Shown: one piece after another, positions 12,455 through 25,600 of the stretch | How positions within the stretch are numbered: position 1 is the stretch's first letter | Layout: every line of letters starts with the position of its first letter | Source of the DNA: Astrocystis sublimbata | Lineage: Eukaryota > Ascomycota > Sordariomycetes > Xylariales > Xylariaceae | Reading direction: 5' to 3' | Assembly (NCBI GenBank): GCA_022453515.1 | Contig: JAJNNY010000062.1 | Coordinates: forward strand, 62,001 to 126,000 | Length of the DNA stretch: 64,000 nt | The notes under the pieces: model-generated | Seen by the model: the letters and a program-made list of their open reading frames with translations, nothing else | Databases searched by the model: none | Told to the model about the DNA's origin: nothing | Translations under genes and position numbers: made by a program

Positions 12455-13504
12455 TCAGAAGACCCAGTGAATGCCATCCAGCTCATCGAGATACTCCTCA
12501 TAGAACTGTTCCTCGGTCGGTGTTCCCACGGCGCCGGGTGTCTCTGGGGATCGGGCCGCGGAACCAAAAAGAACGCCGAAGTCCGCGTAGACGTCATCCA
12601 TGTCGTCGTCTGAGAAATCAATGTACCGATCTTGAAAGCTCACCGGCGAGAGGGACCTGTGCTCCTCGTCGTCGCTGGCATCATTGTCGGCAAGTAGCGG
12701 AACAGAGGACGGTCGTCGCGGCCTCGGGAGCACGCGTTGTTGTTCTGAGGGTGATTCTTTTCGATGCGCATGTGGATGCATCGGCGTTGTCGTGGTGCCA
12801 TGCGAATGTCCACCTTCGTGAGTATCATCATTCCGCGGATCTTCGCGGTGAGTCGCATCTGGGCTATGACGCTGCTGTTGCGGACGATATTGCGCATGCG
12901 CAACTGGGGGTTGAAAACTCGTGGTATGCGGCCGCCAAGCAGCCGGCACACCTCCGGTCCCGTTTCCACCATCCTTCTCCTTCGTCGCGATTGCGCTAGA
13001 AGGGAACACCATCGTCGGCACCGGCGTAGTCACAAGCCACAGGCCGTGGTTCAACGCATTTCTGCGCGCCGCAATGTCCGCCATGACTATGTGGCCCCGC
13101 GTGATGGCAGCCGTCCGCACGCCTATACGCACACGATTCATGATGGCGGCTTTCCGGAAGAGAGCGCTCTGGTGCCCCGCGCGACGAGCACCGAAGGAGT
13201 GTTGTATGCGGTGTAGCACCGGCATTTTGTCGCCGCACTCGCGGATGAGGATGTTCGTTGCTGGCAGCGAGAACGGGAGGGATAGCCGCGACGTCACAAA
13301 CTGTAGGAGCAAGCGCCGCTTCTTCATCGGCAACTTAGCAGTTCCAGGGCCATCAACATCGTCGAGTGCTCGTAAGCGTTTTGCTGGTACTGAATGAAGC
13401 CCATTCCCACCGTTGGACGGACCGTTGGGTTTCCGGGCCAGTATGCGGCGCTTCCTGAGTTCAGACATGGGCCGATTACCGCGACGTAACCTCCCAGTTC
13501 CCAT
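12455..13504 (-). CDS. conserved fungal protein with basic N-terminus and acidic C-terminus
   Basis: No known function. The uninterrupted frame encodes 349 aa from the ATG at 13504, which has a good context (ATCAACATGG). The same frame runs upstream to 13780 but has only a non-AUG start there and one extra ATG at 13687. The N-terminus is strongly basic (GRLRRGNRPMSELRKRRILARK; then PMKKRRLL, which could be a nuclear localisation signal). The centre, LLQFVTSRLSLPFSLPATNIL through IGVRTAAITRGH, resembles a conserved core I associate with a Pezizomycotina-restricted family. A histidine- and proline-rich disordered stretch follows. The end is very acidic (DFSDDDMDDVYADFG; FYEEYLDELDG). The layout, basic NLS plus acidic tail, would suit a nuclear protein or transcriptional co-regulator, but that is inference. 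Confidence 0.72.
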   Translation of the reverse strand: MGTGRLRRGNRPMSELRKRRILARKPNGPSNGGNGLHSVPAKRLRALDDVDGPGTAKLPMKKRRLLLQFVTSRLSLPFSLPATNILIRECGDKMPVLHRIQHSFGARRAGHQSALFRKAAIMNRVRIGVRTAAITRGHIVMADIAARRNALNHGLWLVTTPVPTMVFPSSAIATKEKDGGNGTGGVPAAWRPHTTSFQPPVAHAQYRPQQQRHSPDATHREDPRNDDTHEGGHSHGTTTTPMHPHAHRKESPSEQQRVLPRPRRPSSVPLLADNDASDDEEHRSLSPVSFQDRYIDFSDDDMDDVYADFGVLFGSAARSPETPGAVGTPTEEQFYEEYLDELDGIHWVF

Positions 13505-16500
13505 GTTGATGATCTGATGTGCCTCTTCTTCCTGTGCATATCGAGCTTGTGACGATGATGGGTCTGGGAAGAGGGTTCGAGAAGAATGGCTTGCTCGGTT
13601 GCTCAGCTCCACATCTTGAGACTGCCGTGCGTGGAGCTTGCGTACCCCGAAAGGATCACCGGCTGTTTGGCACGGGCTTACCTCCATGTCGGGGAAATTT
13701 AGATGATGATGTTTGGTTTTGAGTGAAGATGTAAGTGTCCCCGGATGCAAATGAATCAGGGTAGCGATGCCTTGGCCCAATCCATGTGTTCGGGAAATTG
13801 GTAGAAGGTGCTTTGGTTACTCTGAACAGCATGGCATAGGCCTATGTAAGAGCGACAAATGTCAAGTAACAGTACCGGTTGTTTTTGGTGATGACAATCA
13901 GCTGGTTGGTAGGTGACCCTCGAAAGTAATGCGTAGCTCAACACATCAGGACCCCGAAAAGGCAGTGATTTACCGCGAACCTGCACACTGACGCATCGAG
14001 TTCGTAAGATAGAAGCGAGTTCGTTTGTTTAGCAAGTGGTTACAAGCAAGACCCTGAGATCATTCTATGGGGTGATGCATGCAGAGACACAGCCTCAACG
14101 GGTGGCCGGAGAACGGAAGCCCGCGGAGGGACGGCCAGAGAGACGCCTGAGGCACGCAGGAAGTTAAAATGATGCGGGAAGTCTATATACCAGCACATTG
14201 AATCGAAGCGGTCCGGGGCTGGTGTGTCTTATCTGGACTTGGTGCAAAAGGCCTGACAAGACGTCGGCGGGTAGATGTCCCATATATATGCTGGGACTGT
14301 GTTATCCGGTGAATCCGTTGGGCGAGAGTCTCGATCCTCCTGGCAATGCAAGCACATATATACCAAACGAGGCTACGTAGGCTTCAAGACGAGAACATCG
14401 GCAAAAGGCGATGTCTGCTTCACAACGTATACGTTTGTCGCATACCGAGACTGGTGAATTGCTGATGCCGAGTTCCCAGGATGGCCGATGTTCCGGTGCG
14501 CGGTTCTGAGAGTCTCATGTCCATCAGTCACAGGGTAAAAGCTGAAATCAAATTGTGCGAAAAGCTGAGAAAAGCTGAACATGTCATGGTAAATAGGTAG
14601 AGAGGTTGTCAGGTTTTCCGCACAGTCGGTAGGTATTCTGGCAGCAGGGATCAAGCGTGCAGCGTAGACCGGTGGACGATTCGAGGTCAGACCACAGTTG
14701 TGTTTAGGTAAGTTGGGGAGCAGGATCTGGGATGCGGCAGCAGGGCCCCGGACAGGAATATCCTGGGGAACCCTTGCTCGTGCAGACCGGAATTCGCACA
14801 GCACGTACGAGCAAAGGAATCGAGTGCGTTGGGGACGATTCGCAAGGGGGGCCGGCCGCCACAGAGAGACAAGTCCGGATGTCACGTTCCCACATGGGAT
14901 CTTGGCCGACCAGTCAAGAGCGCAAGATTTCTCGAGAGTGACCACTGATTACCCCAGATCCCCAGATTTGGCTTGCGTCGACGGCGCCGAGGCCCAGCAA
15001 GCAACAGCAAGTCGCAAGTCGACGTTGCTCTGTGTTGCCGTAAGCCCAGCCAGCCTTGTGCGCCTGTGCATGCATGACACGTCGATGCTCGTGAACTGCC
15101 TCTCCTCTCCTCTCCTGTCCGACCGTCGATTTCTCCGCCCACTTTCGGACAGAACGATTGATCGGTCGGCTTTCACCACCACCACCACCATGCGCATTCA
15201 CCTGCCTACCAACTCACTGAGGGGGCAGGCAAGTAAGCGTACATAGGCATAGACTGGGCATGTACGCATAGACGGTGACGAGATTGATTGCTTTCCAGTC
15301 ACGATGTGCCTCTTGTCCTGTCCATGGCCAACGGGACGTGCGCTACATAGTGCAGCGTGACACCGAGACAGAGAGAGTGGTGATTTGCTTACGTCTGCAG
15401 CCAGGGTGAGCGAGTCCCGTGTATCCGCGATCTCGGACGGATCACAACATCACGTCTGACGAAGACGGTCTCGACTGTCCGTCCGCCGGAGGCTTCAGTC
15501 CTTGCAACATCAAGTAAGCAGCAGTATGTAAGACCGGTACTGGTACCACCTTGGGCAGGAATTGGGGCGGAGATGCATGCGCTGCGCTAGACGCTGACGG
15601 GCGGGCTTGTTGTGCCTGGGCGTTCGAGCAGGTGGAGGAGATGCTCGGTCCTGTCAGTACTGTAAGTACCTAAAGTTTAGGTAGATCCGGGGGAGACGAT
15701 CATGTCGGAAAAGGGCAAGCTAGACGAGATGCGAAGTGCAAGGGGAATTAATTGCTTTGGATGCTGACCACAGTTTGAGATGACCTCGTATGAACTGTAC
15801 AAAGTATCCCAATCCAACCATCGAAAAGTGCCGTTTATACAGTATGGACTTGTCTATTAATCATCAAGCTTTACTGTGCTTACACACCGAAATACAGGTA
15901 CCCGACGTACCTGCACCAACAGCTCTCCACTTACCCCAGCCATTTCCAAAATCGATACCAGAACCGCATCCGCAAAGATGCTCAACTTTAGAACAATTGA
16001 AGTAGAACATACTAAAGTGCCTCATCTTATAAAAAGCATGAATAGAAAATATTTGGCTCCCAAGGTCCTTCCTTTCCTTAGGGAACGTATCACTTAAAGT
16101 GTCTAAATACAGTATACCTACTCCCAATCCCAATCGAACGAAAGCATTACCTCAGAGAATAAGAGAATGACAGCTCATTCGCGCAAAGACACAAACGAAA
16201 AAGCAACCACATCACATCACCTCATCCATCATACTATGTAGACAGCCAGCCAAGCACATCTTGGCCTTCATGATCGAACTAACCAACAAGCTGGCTGAGT
16301 TCAGCCCTCCGGAGATGCAAGCTTGCTCGACAGCGCGTGTTGCAATCCTGTCAGGCGAATGGAAGAATGAATACCTGGCCCATGCAAGAGGCGCACGCAA
16401 CCTGGCAACGAGGCGCATTCTCTCATGCAGCCGCACAACTAACTCTGTCACGGGATTGCAAAGATTTTTCTCGCTCTACACATCCATCTTACCTGCGTCC

Positions 16501-18601
16501 CCTCATCCATGTATGTACTGTGTGTGTAAGTATGTATGTGTGCAGTTATTTACATTTAGTCATCTCAGCCCAAAGGGCTGCTCAAACCCAGCCGTTACTG
16601 TCACCTCTTTAGATACTTAAGTAAGTAAAGTATCTAGGTAAGTAAATGTATGCATCACACAACGTACTAGGTATTGAAACAGAAAGTCAATGCGTTATAT
16701 CTAACTTGCATCTATAATCCATTGTTCATCCATGGTCCCGTGGGCTGTCCTGTATTGCACAGTGCATGTGCGGTTGTATACCTGTATGAGTTCGCGTTCA
16801 GTCATCCTATGTCATCTATCTTTTCCGTGGCTTTTCTTGACAATGGAACTATCCTGCCGTGTCTATCTAATATACGCATCGCATAGCGGAAAAGTTAATA
16901 CCCTACCTCCTTGACTCCTCACACTCGGACTCACAATCGCCATGAATACAGAGGGACATAATTAAAAAATCGTCATCGTCTCTGGAGATGTCCCGTCCAG
17001 ACTCTTGGGCCCGGAGCCCGGAGCCCGGATACAGCGGGAGGGATCAAATGAATACAGGTGCCAGGTGCCAGGCATCAAGCAGAAAGTAAGTACTTTTTTA
17101 GCTTACCCGAGGTCTGCGAGTCGAGGCGTTCGAACAATCTCGCACGGTGTTTTCCCTCGCCAACGAACCAACACCTCACATAGCATCTCTCTCTCTCAAA
17201 AAAAAATCAGAACCCACCACCTCAGCCACATGGCTTCATCGTCAATCAGTCTTATTCTTTAATTTTAGTTCTACTCTACTTGTCTACTTGCAGGTCGACT
17301 TGCGAGACTGTGCGCTCCTACCTACCTTAGCCTTACCTAGCAACAAACACCCAGAACATCAGACGATCCCGAGAAAGTGTTTACTTGCGACCCCATCCCA
17401 TGTCATTGCTCTACCTATGTAGATGTTTCACGCCATGCCATGCACATGCAAACAAACAGCTACGTGAAACATCCTTACCTCCTAACTCGCCTAATAGGCA
17501 CAATTCGATACCTCCTCATAATAGAAACGTCAAAAATACCAGTGACCTAGAGAGCAGTCTCGCACGGACGTAGCCAAGGAGTTCGGTACCTACCGTATTG
17601 TGTCACATCGCATTCCATCACATCACATCAATCGCTTGTGCAGCAATCAGTGAGGCGCTCACTCAATCGCCCACTCACCCACCCACCCAACGAACATATC
17701 TCAACCCAAACCAAATCACCCTCTCATTCACTCACTCATTCATCACACATGCATCAAATCCACACACAGATTTGATCAGGGAAAAAAAGAAAGACACAGT
17801 GTATTTGCTTTGCTCAAAAAGAATCGCAGCCTCCCTCCTTCCCAAACCGAGCTTTCCCCACCTTTGCTTTGCTATTGTACAGAAACGTATGTAACCTAAA
17901 TCAAGTACCTACACCTGTACCTCAAGGTAGGTAAGGTAGCTAGGTACATATGTTACGCCAGAAACTCCAGATATGAAAAAAAGAACCCAGTAGTCATGTT
18001 GATTGTTTTTGCTTGATCTCGTCACATCGTTTCCGGTCCGGTCCGATCTGAGCCACCAACCACCGTTGTTGCCCATACGTACAAAACAAAAACAAACTCA
18101 AAACACACACACAAAGCTTGCCCGTTGCGTTGCTCTTGATGGCCCTCCATTTTTGGGGAGTGAGTGTCAAATGAAACCAAACCCCGAAGGCCAAGCTAGT
18201 CAAAAGAAAGCCAGCCGAGGCGCAAGCGAGCAAGAAAGTTGAAAAAGAGTGATACAAGAAAGAAGAGAAGAGCCAGACAGTCAAAGGCTTGTTTGGCGGG
18301 AAATGGATGGGTGTGAAGAGTAAAAGTGTCGTGTCGTATCTTCTTCAAACAACTGTCAAAAGGTAAAACATCCCGTGAGGGCCGAACGAAGCGAAGTTTT
18401 GCCAGATAAGAATCAGCCAACGTGTTGATTTATCGAACAATATTTTTTTTTGGGTCTCCCCCCTTCTCCTTCATGCTCATCGAGCCACCTTGCCCGTCAT
18501 CTGGAATCCAAAACAGACTTGTTGAGGTTCCATCTATCCCGGGGTATTGGCAGACCCAACCCGTGTCTAGCTTACACAGAAGCCGCCAGACCGATAGCTC
18601 G
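13505..18601. other. 5-kb intergenic region, no credible gene
   Basis: Open frames such as those around 14373-14945 and 14698-15246 are mutually overlapping on opposite strands, begin with non-AUG codons and match no family I know. Short simple repeats occur (CCACCA near 15174, GTATGT near 16510, ACTCACCC near 17670). Part of the region is promoter for the 349-aa gene and part is 3' flank of the Myb-like gene. The long length could hide a non-coding RNA, but nothing in the sequence shows it. Confidence 0.5.
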
Positions 18602-19672
18602 CTACTCCCCCATTCGCCTCGCCATCTCTGTCTCTTTCGGGCTCCGCGGAAGCGAGTCAGTGCCGAGGAGAGCACTAATGCGTGTCTTGTCGTATATGCT
18701 CTCGCGGTCGTTGGGACTGGGAGCAGGCGTGATGGGCGTTTGGCTTCCTCCCAGGAACATGTTCGCCTTCCATGCTTGCTCCAGCACGGTGGGGCTTACG
18801 CTTGAGCCGTAGTCGGCCGCGATGGCACCCCAGAACGAGGATCGGTGGGCCGCGTAGATGGCTTGGAGACGGGGTATGTCGACGTGTGCCGATGGCGGAG
18901 GCAGAGTGCAGTCCAATCGAAGGCTCGGGGTCTGTGCCAGTGGTGATGGCTGAGGAAAGGGGGACGGCCCGAGTGATCGTGCACTGTCCGGCACAGTGGT
19001 CGGGTAATTCATCGCTGGCGATGTGATGCTGTTTGACAGCGACATCGAAGCCGGCTTGGGTAGGATGGCCGGGAGGCGGGGTGAGACGTTGTTTCCAGAC
19101 ATGATTCGTGGTAGGTGGATCTGATTTTGGTAGTCTGGCGAGCTAGGCTCGCGGACACCAGCACTTCCGGGGGGTGTCATGTCCCGGGATGGTGATGCGT
19201 GGTTGGAAGACGGGTTGATGGGCGGCAATACAGGGGACTGTCCGGATGAAGAACCTGAGGAGACCGATGTTGTCCTCTTGCGGCGGTTACTGCCGTGGCT
19301 CAGTTGATGATAGTGAAGGCGACAGGCTAGCTCCGTCTTCTTCAGATGTGCAGCAATGTGCTTGTAAGGCATCTTCTGAAGACGAGTCTGCAGAAGGTAC
19401 ACTTCCTGTTCCTGGCAGTTAGTATTGCCATGAAAACCAGTCGCGCGCAGCTACATCGTCATGAACGTCACCCGTCCTAGACATCATGCTGGCGAGATAC
19501 CGCTGCTCCTTTGTCTCTTTCTGCTTACCTCATCTTCACTCCAAGCTCTGCCTCCTCCAGTGGATGCTAGTTTCCTGTTCTTCGAAATGCCATACTCGTG
19601 ACGATCGACGGCATCGCTTGTCGGAATGTAAGGTATGCTCTCATGAGTGTTCAACTGCATCGGTGGGGCCAT
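18602..19672 (-). CDS. SANT/Myb-like DNA-binding protein
   Basis: Putative transcription regulator of 315 aa. Exon 1 is 19672-19529 (48 codons, phase 0). The intron is 19528-19406 with donor GTAAGC and branch ACTAAC. Exon 2 is 19405-18602. Joining gives one Myb/SANT unit at about residues 42-85: RAWSEDEEVYLLQTRLQ, PYKHIAAHL, ACRLHYHQLSH. The intron falls inside this domain, right after SEDE. A basic patch RRKRT (about 89-93) may be the nuclear signal. A long Ser/Pro-rich disordered region follows. A second conserved block, RLQAIYAAHRSSFWGAIAADYG with LEQAWK, lies at about 227-261 and recurs in related fungal proteins. Two AGs six bases apart (19412 and 19406) can both act as acceptor without changing frame. 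Target genes cannot be inferred. Confidence 0.88.
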
Positions 19673-22600
19673 CTTGGAATATGGCGAGAGGGTGTGTGAT
19701 GGTGATGAGCGACGGAAGACGGTGCGGCCTTGAGGTATCGAAGCGAAGATGAAATGTGTTGGTCTGTAAGATACAGGCCGTGCTGCTTCGAGAATCCAAC
19801 GAGTCGAATAAGTGTAAACCAGTACAAGTTTCGGAGTTCCTCCAGACGTTTCGTTCCGGCTATGCCACCTATGGGTACTTCAGATGACTGATATCCTTCC
19901 TGTTCGACCGTGTATGGTACCGTGCGAGCGAAGCTGGAGCCGTGGAAGCGGTAACAAGATGAAGTGATAGACCAGAAACGAAAACGACTGACAGAGACCG
20001 AAGGTCAAGAACACAGCAACGGCGAAGATGAAGGTAAGTTCAAAAGAGTGTAAGCAGCCAAGCCAGTTGGACAATGAATGAAAGTGGTCGCCAGCTGCGA
20101 AAGAAATGAAAAAGGACGGCGCGCAACAACGTCGTGAGTGAAGCACACAAGTTGTACGTCGGAGGGCAAAGGGGAGTATTAGAAACAAGAGAAAGACCAG
20201 GAAACAGGGGAGCAGGCCGGATAATAACGATAACGCATCTGATGCTTCATCCTATCCGGACGTCGAGGCATCCAGGAACAAGGGTTGGGGTTGCTGGGGT
20301 TGGTGACTACCCACACCGTCATGCGTGCAGACTTGTGGTGTGTATCCTGGTAGTATGGGGAGGGTGTGACAAGATCAGAGGCAGGCCCGTACTTGATCTA
20401 CCATGAGCAGAATCGACCCCGTCGATGCAAAACAACCAGCCCCGGTTGCGTTGAGAGGGTCAGGTTGGAGGACAGATCCTCGCCAAGCTGCGGACAGGGT
20501 CGTGATCTCCGTACGAGGGTGAATCAGGGCAGGAGACTAGAGACGACAGGTTGGAGTTTGCTGAACTCTATGTTGGAGGTTCGTCTCGGCTGCCAGCAGG
20601 ATCTGAGCATGTTGGGATCTGTTTGGACCGATTGTTTGAATCGATGGCCACCACAGGCTTCTCGAACTACGGGTCAAAGCAAACGAGTGTAGCCCAATGT
20701 GTTCTTGCATGCGAGTGAGGACGGCGACACTCAGCTTAAGCGAGCCTGGCCTGCCTTGCCTGGTGCGTATATCGTGTAGCTGATGGCTGGATAGCGCAGA
20801 CATACCCAGCTCGCCAGGCCTGCTAGTCTAGCACTGGCACTCTGGCTGGCTGGCTACCAGGGTGGAAGCGAGCCAGGGCGGGCTGGGACGACAGACAAGA
20901 GATTGAAACGGCGGCGATGGAGAGCGCCCGTTTCTGTTGTTTCGTTCGACGCGCGGCAAGCTCCTGGCCTTGCTGTGTTTCGACATGTGGACACATGCAG
21001 CAGCCGCAGAGTTACAGATACCACCAGGGCCGCATCGTGGTCGCCGACGGTTTGGGACCTATCACCGTCCGTCCGTCTGTGACCCAAGCGACCTACATAC
21101 CTCTCTCTCTTAGTAAGTGACTAGACTGCTTGTCAGCATGTGTCTGTCTCGTGTGGCTTTCCAAGACGGTTCATGGATCTAGGTATTCCCCGACGCTCGG
21201 TAACAGCATCGCGTGGAGCATCGTGTTGTTTGCTTGGGGACAGATGCGCCAAGAGCTAGACCATCTTATCTCTTACCGCGCACGTCTGCACCCGAACAGC
21301 TAGGCGATAGGCGATTACACCCAGAGACGTGGGGGATACCTGTGGTCGTGGGGTCTCGCGGCCAGATGCAGCGGTAACATGCAAGTCCCTTTGTTTTGTG
21401 TTTTGGTTTTGTGTTTTGGTTTTGTGTCTTGTGCGGTCAGTTCAGTGTGTGTCGAGGATGAAGGTCTGATGTTTGACCTTCTGACGTCGCGCGCAGGTTT
21501 TGTGTGGGCGGTGCCTTGCATGCCTGGGGGTGCCATGTTACAGACCTGCCCAGAATCAGACGACCGCGCCCGTGATTGGCTCTCGCTGCGTCCCCAGGCC
21601 CTACGTGCAGCACCCTGTGAAGTACCTCCAAGTATATCACCTACTATACCACGCTGTGAAGCTACTTGTCGTAGGTATCCTCAAACCCCCAAGACCCCTG
21701 AGACCCCCGCTAGCCCCTGGCTGTCCGGGCACCCTTGTCTTTCCTGGGGGGGGGGGCCCCCTCGATTTCCGTTTTGGTCAGAGGCTCTGAGGAGCGCCAT
21801 GCTAGGTCGGGTTACCACCCGAGCCACCTTTGGTTACCACACATTTGGCGAACAAACTCGACATTGGCAGATCGCCTCTCCGCATCGGACTTTTGTCCTG
21901 TATCGTACAAGATTGTATGTCACATTCAGATGTCATGCATTTCGGGGTCTGCAGAAAGTTGAGATGCAAATAACTATCAACACGGCAGATGCAGAGTCCA
22001 AATGTCCATACCCGGCGTCAACCGCGCCTATTGCTTAGCAGTCCGTGTAAGTGGCCCCCCCTGATAGGGGGAATTCATACAAGCCGCCAAGGCACCCCAA
22101 CTACCACTTTAATTCGCACAATGCCTCTGTTTATTGTTTGAGTAACAGCTGTTACTGCATTTTGAATTAGGTAAGATAAGCCTGGAGTCTTGTGGTCTTA
22201 TTCATTCTGCTGCCTATAGAAACATAGGGGGGCCTAAGCTGGGCCTTGCATGGGCCTCGGAATACGGCTTCCTGATACAGAGGCGGAAAGCCAACAGCTC
22301 TATCTCAAACTTCGCCTCACCTCAACTACACACAAATGAACACCTACGCACGCACAATCTTCTCAATTGTAAATACATACTTCTTGTTCATCCGATTCAA
22401 CGCATGCTAGCAGGTCTAGTCGTCTTTGTCAGCGGCTGCGAGATAATTATGTCATTCTGTGATATCTACATGGGGCGGTCCTTGAAACTCGCTAGCTTGA
22501 CGGGAGCCACAGGGACCGGACAAAGCAAGTTCCGCGAAGAGAGAAGGAAAACAAAACCACTCAGCGTCGATTGTTTAGGTCTGTGTTTGGCGACATCCTG

Positions 22601-25600
22601 ACATACGGCCCAAAACGGACGTCATCAACAAGCGAAGAAGAAAAAAAAACCACCTCCATCTGCTACATACCTAACGCTGGGTTGACAGGTCCAATGGCCG
22701 CCGCGATCGACCCGTGGCCTTTCCGAGGCCAGAACCGCTCGGGTTAGTGTATCGAGTGAGTATTTTGGGTTCTGTTTAGTGCGTTCCAGGGTTGAGGTTG
22801 CATCCGCTAGCGTTGCCGAAACATCTGCAACGGCCTGCCTCTTGCGCGCCAAGAGATGCACGAGACACTGGAGTATAGATGGACGAACCTGGGACGACAC
22901 TAATGCACCCGTCCAGATAAGTTGCCGCCGAGCCCCAGACTATGCCGCAACTTCGTCCTTCGGTTCGGGGCTTGTGGCGGCCGGGCGGATGCCTGCCCAC
23001 TGGCCACGAGGAACAAGATGTCTCTATGTGTATGTAAGCTTTTTGAAAAAAAGATTGGTTGACACGCCTGCGTTGCGTGAACGATTCGGTAATCATCATG
23101 CAGTGGCGCGGCTCGATGAACCATTCTCACACAGATCCGCGCAGTCGTTCTGGAGTCATCGCATCGGAGATCCGGGGACCCGCCTGCTTACTTAATTACA
23201 CTGCCACATCGTGTCGAGCGAGCGGCCGCTGGAGACATTCGTTCCTAGTTCCGGGATATCTAACCCCTCACTCTGGCTGTAGACAGAATGTGCTCATGAT
23301 ACTTGCTTTTGCGCAATCTACATGGGAAAGTGATGCCATCGATCTCGGTATCTCCGAGAATCTGGTCTATAATGCCTTCTGACATATACAAACATCATCG
23401 GCCGGTTTGAAAATATCGCCACACTGATTCGTGTCAAGGTTTTCGAGAATGGTCGACGAACGTATCATGTGGCAGCAACATCTATTGACCCTCGAGACTT
23501 TACGATGGTCATAGTTAAGGAAAGTATGCACATTGGAAGTCCGACACGATGAATTTTTCTTTCCAGATACTTCCAAAACTCTTACGGTCCATGTCTTGTT
23601 ATCATTATTATTGCTGATCAAACTACGCTTATAGAACTTTATCTTCATGAACTATTCTTGTACTTGTCTGCTATCCGTTGCTCCCTGTCTTTCTATAAAC
23701 TCGAAATAGTAGTTATAGCATGAATTATTACCTTCTAGAACCCATCGAAGCATGTTCTCAAAGTTAGAGGTGGGTTAATATCACATCATAACTAAAAACC
23801 TCAACACACCGCAAGAAGCTGATTCGGCGCGCTGCGACTGGCCTCCTGTAACCGTGATAAGGAGGTCCTTACCTATACCTTTCCACAGGGCTGAGTTAAG
23901 TGGCTACCAGGTTGACGGGATGTGCGACGGTTCCAAACACAAGGGAGGGCGATCAATTATACCTCCAATACTTATTTACTTAATGAGCGATATTATCATA
24001 CTCAATTCCTCGATTGATACTACATATATTATCCGTTGTTATACACGGCAACATGGGCTTTGAGTTGTTGTATTATGTAAGAGTATCACCATCCCCACCT
24101 TGGAATGCGCAGTGGTGGTCAGCAGAGCCGCATGACACTTTCAAACCGCATTTCCGACGGATCTGCGACTCCTTCTGTTTCATACCCTGACCCATATCCT
24201 CCTCCCACTTGGGAGACTTCCTTACCTAAACTTTACCGAATGCGCGTATTGGACTGGTAAATACGACGTATGTACACATGCCCAGCTGAGAATGTTTACG
24301 GGAAGGATTGAACTCCTGCGATCTGGAGATGTTGCGGTGCGGTGAATTGGATGATCGGTTGTGGGAAAAGTTACCTCGGCGACCTCGCGTGCGCCGGGGT
24401 CAGGGAGGAAACCCAGAATTGCACCGGTGCTGGGTCGCTTCCGAGGACCGAATGCTACAACGCAAGCAATTGTCGCTTGGTCACCCGTAGGTTTGAGATT
24501 ATTAGATGTTTGTAGCCTGATCCTGCCTACCTTTAGTGGTTAGTCGTCTCGTACTACAGTAGAAGTGTTGCTCGAAAATGCGTTGCGGTCAAACGCTATA
24601 ATCATGATCGCGATTTAGCTCTTCCGCCGCAAACAGATGAGTAGATAAGCAGCTTGTGGCTGTCGATCAAGTGCACCGTTTCGTTTCACGACTACGCCGG
24701 CCACGACACACATCGAAGCGTGGTACTTTACCTGTAACATGCTTATTGATCGATCGATACAAGGTAAGTAGTGTGTGTAAGCGAAGTAAAGTGCGAACTA
24801 CGCTGTATCAACCGCTCGCCCTACCGTGAACTAGACGAATCGAGTGCATGTGTGAGACCAATGGGTAAGAATGGGAACGCTCTACGGTTGGTTGCCTCTG
24901 TTGAAGTTCGCGGTGAGAGAAGTACCATGCATTCTGAACCAGAGAATGACAAAGTTAGGTACTGCGTGTGCGAGCGTCGAGGGAAGGACCGTTCATCCCC
25001 TCCGACCGTTTTGATAGCCGATGCCGAACAGACCGGACCTGATAGTTAATCAATCCACCATCAATCAATCAGTATACTTTGCAGGGCGATTGTTTGTTAT
25101 CTGGCCCCCGGACTGGCTAGCACGGCAAAAGCAGCAAGGAGAGAAGAAGCCAAGAGACCGGATCGACGTGTTACCGATGGTCAGGCTCGTTTCAAACATC
25201 GAGGTTTTGGAGAGAGACGAGGGAGAGGATAAGAGAAGAGAAGAGAGGGAGCCCCATTCCTCGCCCTTCATGGGTGCCTGGCGACCCTGGGCGGGGTTGA
25301 TGGCTTGCTGAAACAGAAGAGGGGTATTATTGACGGGAGGCCCGGATATTCATACCTCTCTTATAGTCCCAATAGCACAGCATAGTATTAGATAACATCA
25401 TCATGGGTTGTCGGTCACCGCTTGATCAATGAACCCAGAGGGAGCGGGAAGCTCCGACATGGGACATCTCTCGCTACCAGATGGTTGCCTGGGTTGCTTG
25501 GAAAACGGCAAACTCGGAGGTAAGGGGAGGGCATTTATACCGAGTTGCTAGCCACCCGCAATCATGATAGCGAGATTAGCTCCCGTAGTCAGCTCTGTTG

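Noticed and set aside
14373..15246. Several 80-190 codon open frames on both strands
   Set aside because: They overlap each other in all frames, start mostly at non-AUG codons, lack family motifs and have no convincing splice partners. This is expected of GC-rich intergenic DNA.
21379..22038. 219-codon plus-strand frame with a hydrophobic start that mimics a signal peptide
   Set aside because: The hydrophobic start is produced by a TTTTGTGTTTTGG repeat, the remainder is compositionally random and the frame crosses a poly-G block.
24306..24420. Sequence resembling a tRNA T arm on the minus strand (GGAGTTCAATCC)
   Set aside because: The T stem has only three pairs, and no matching acceptor or anticodon stem can be found.
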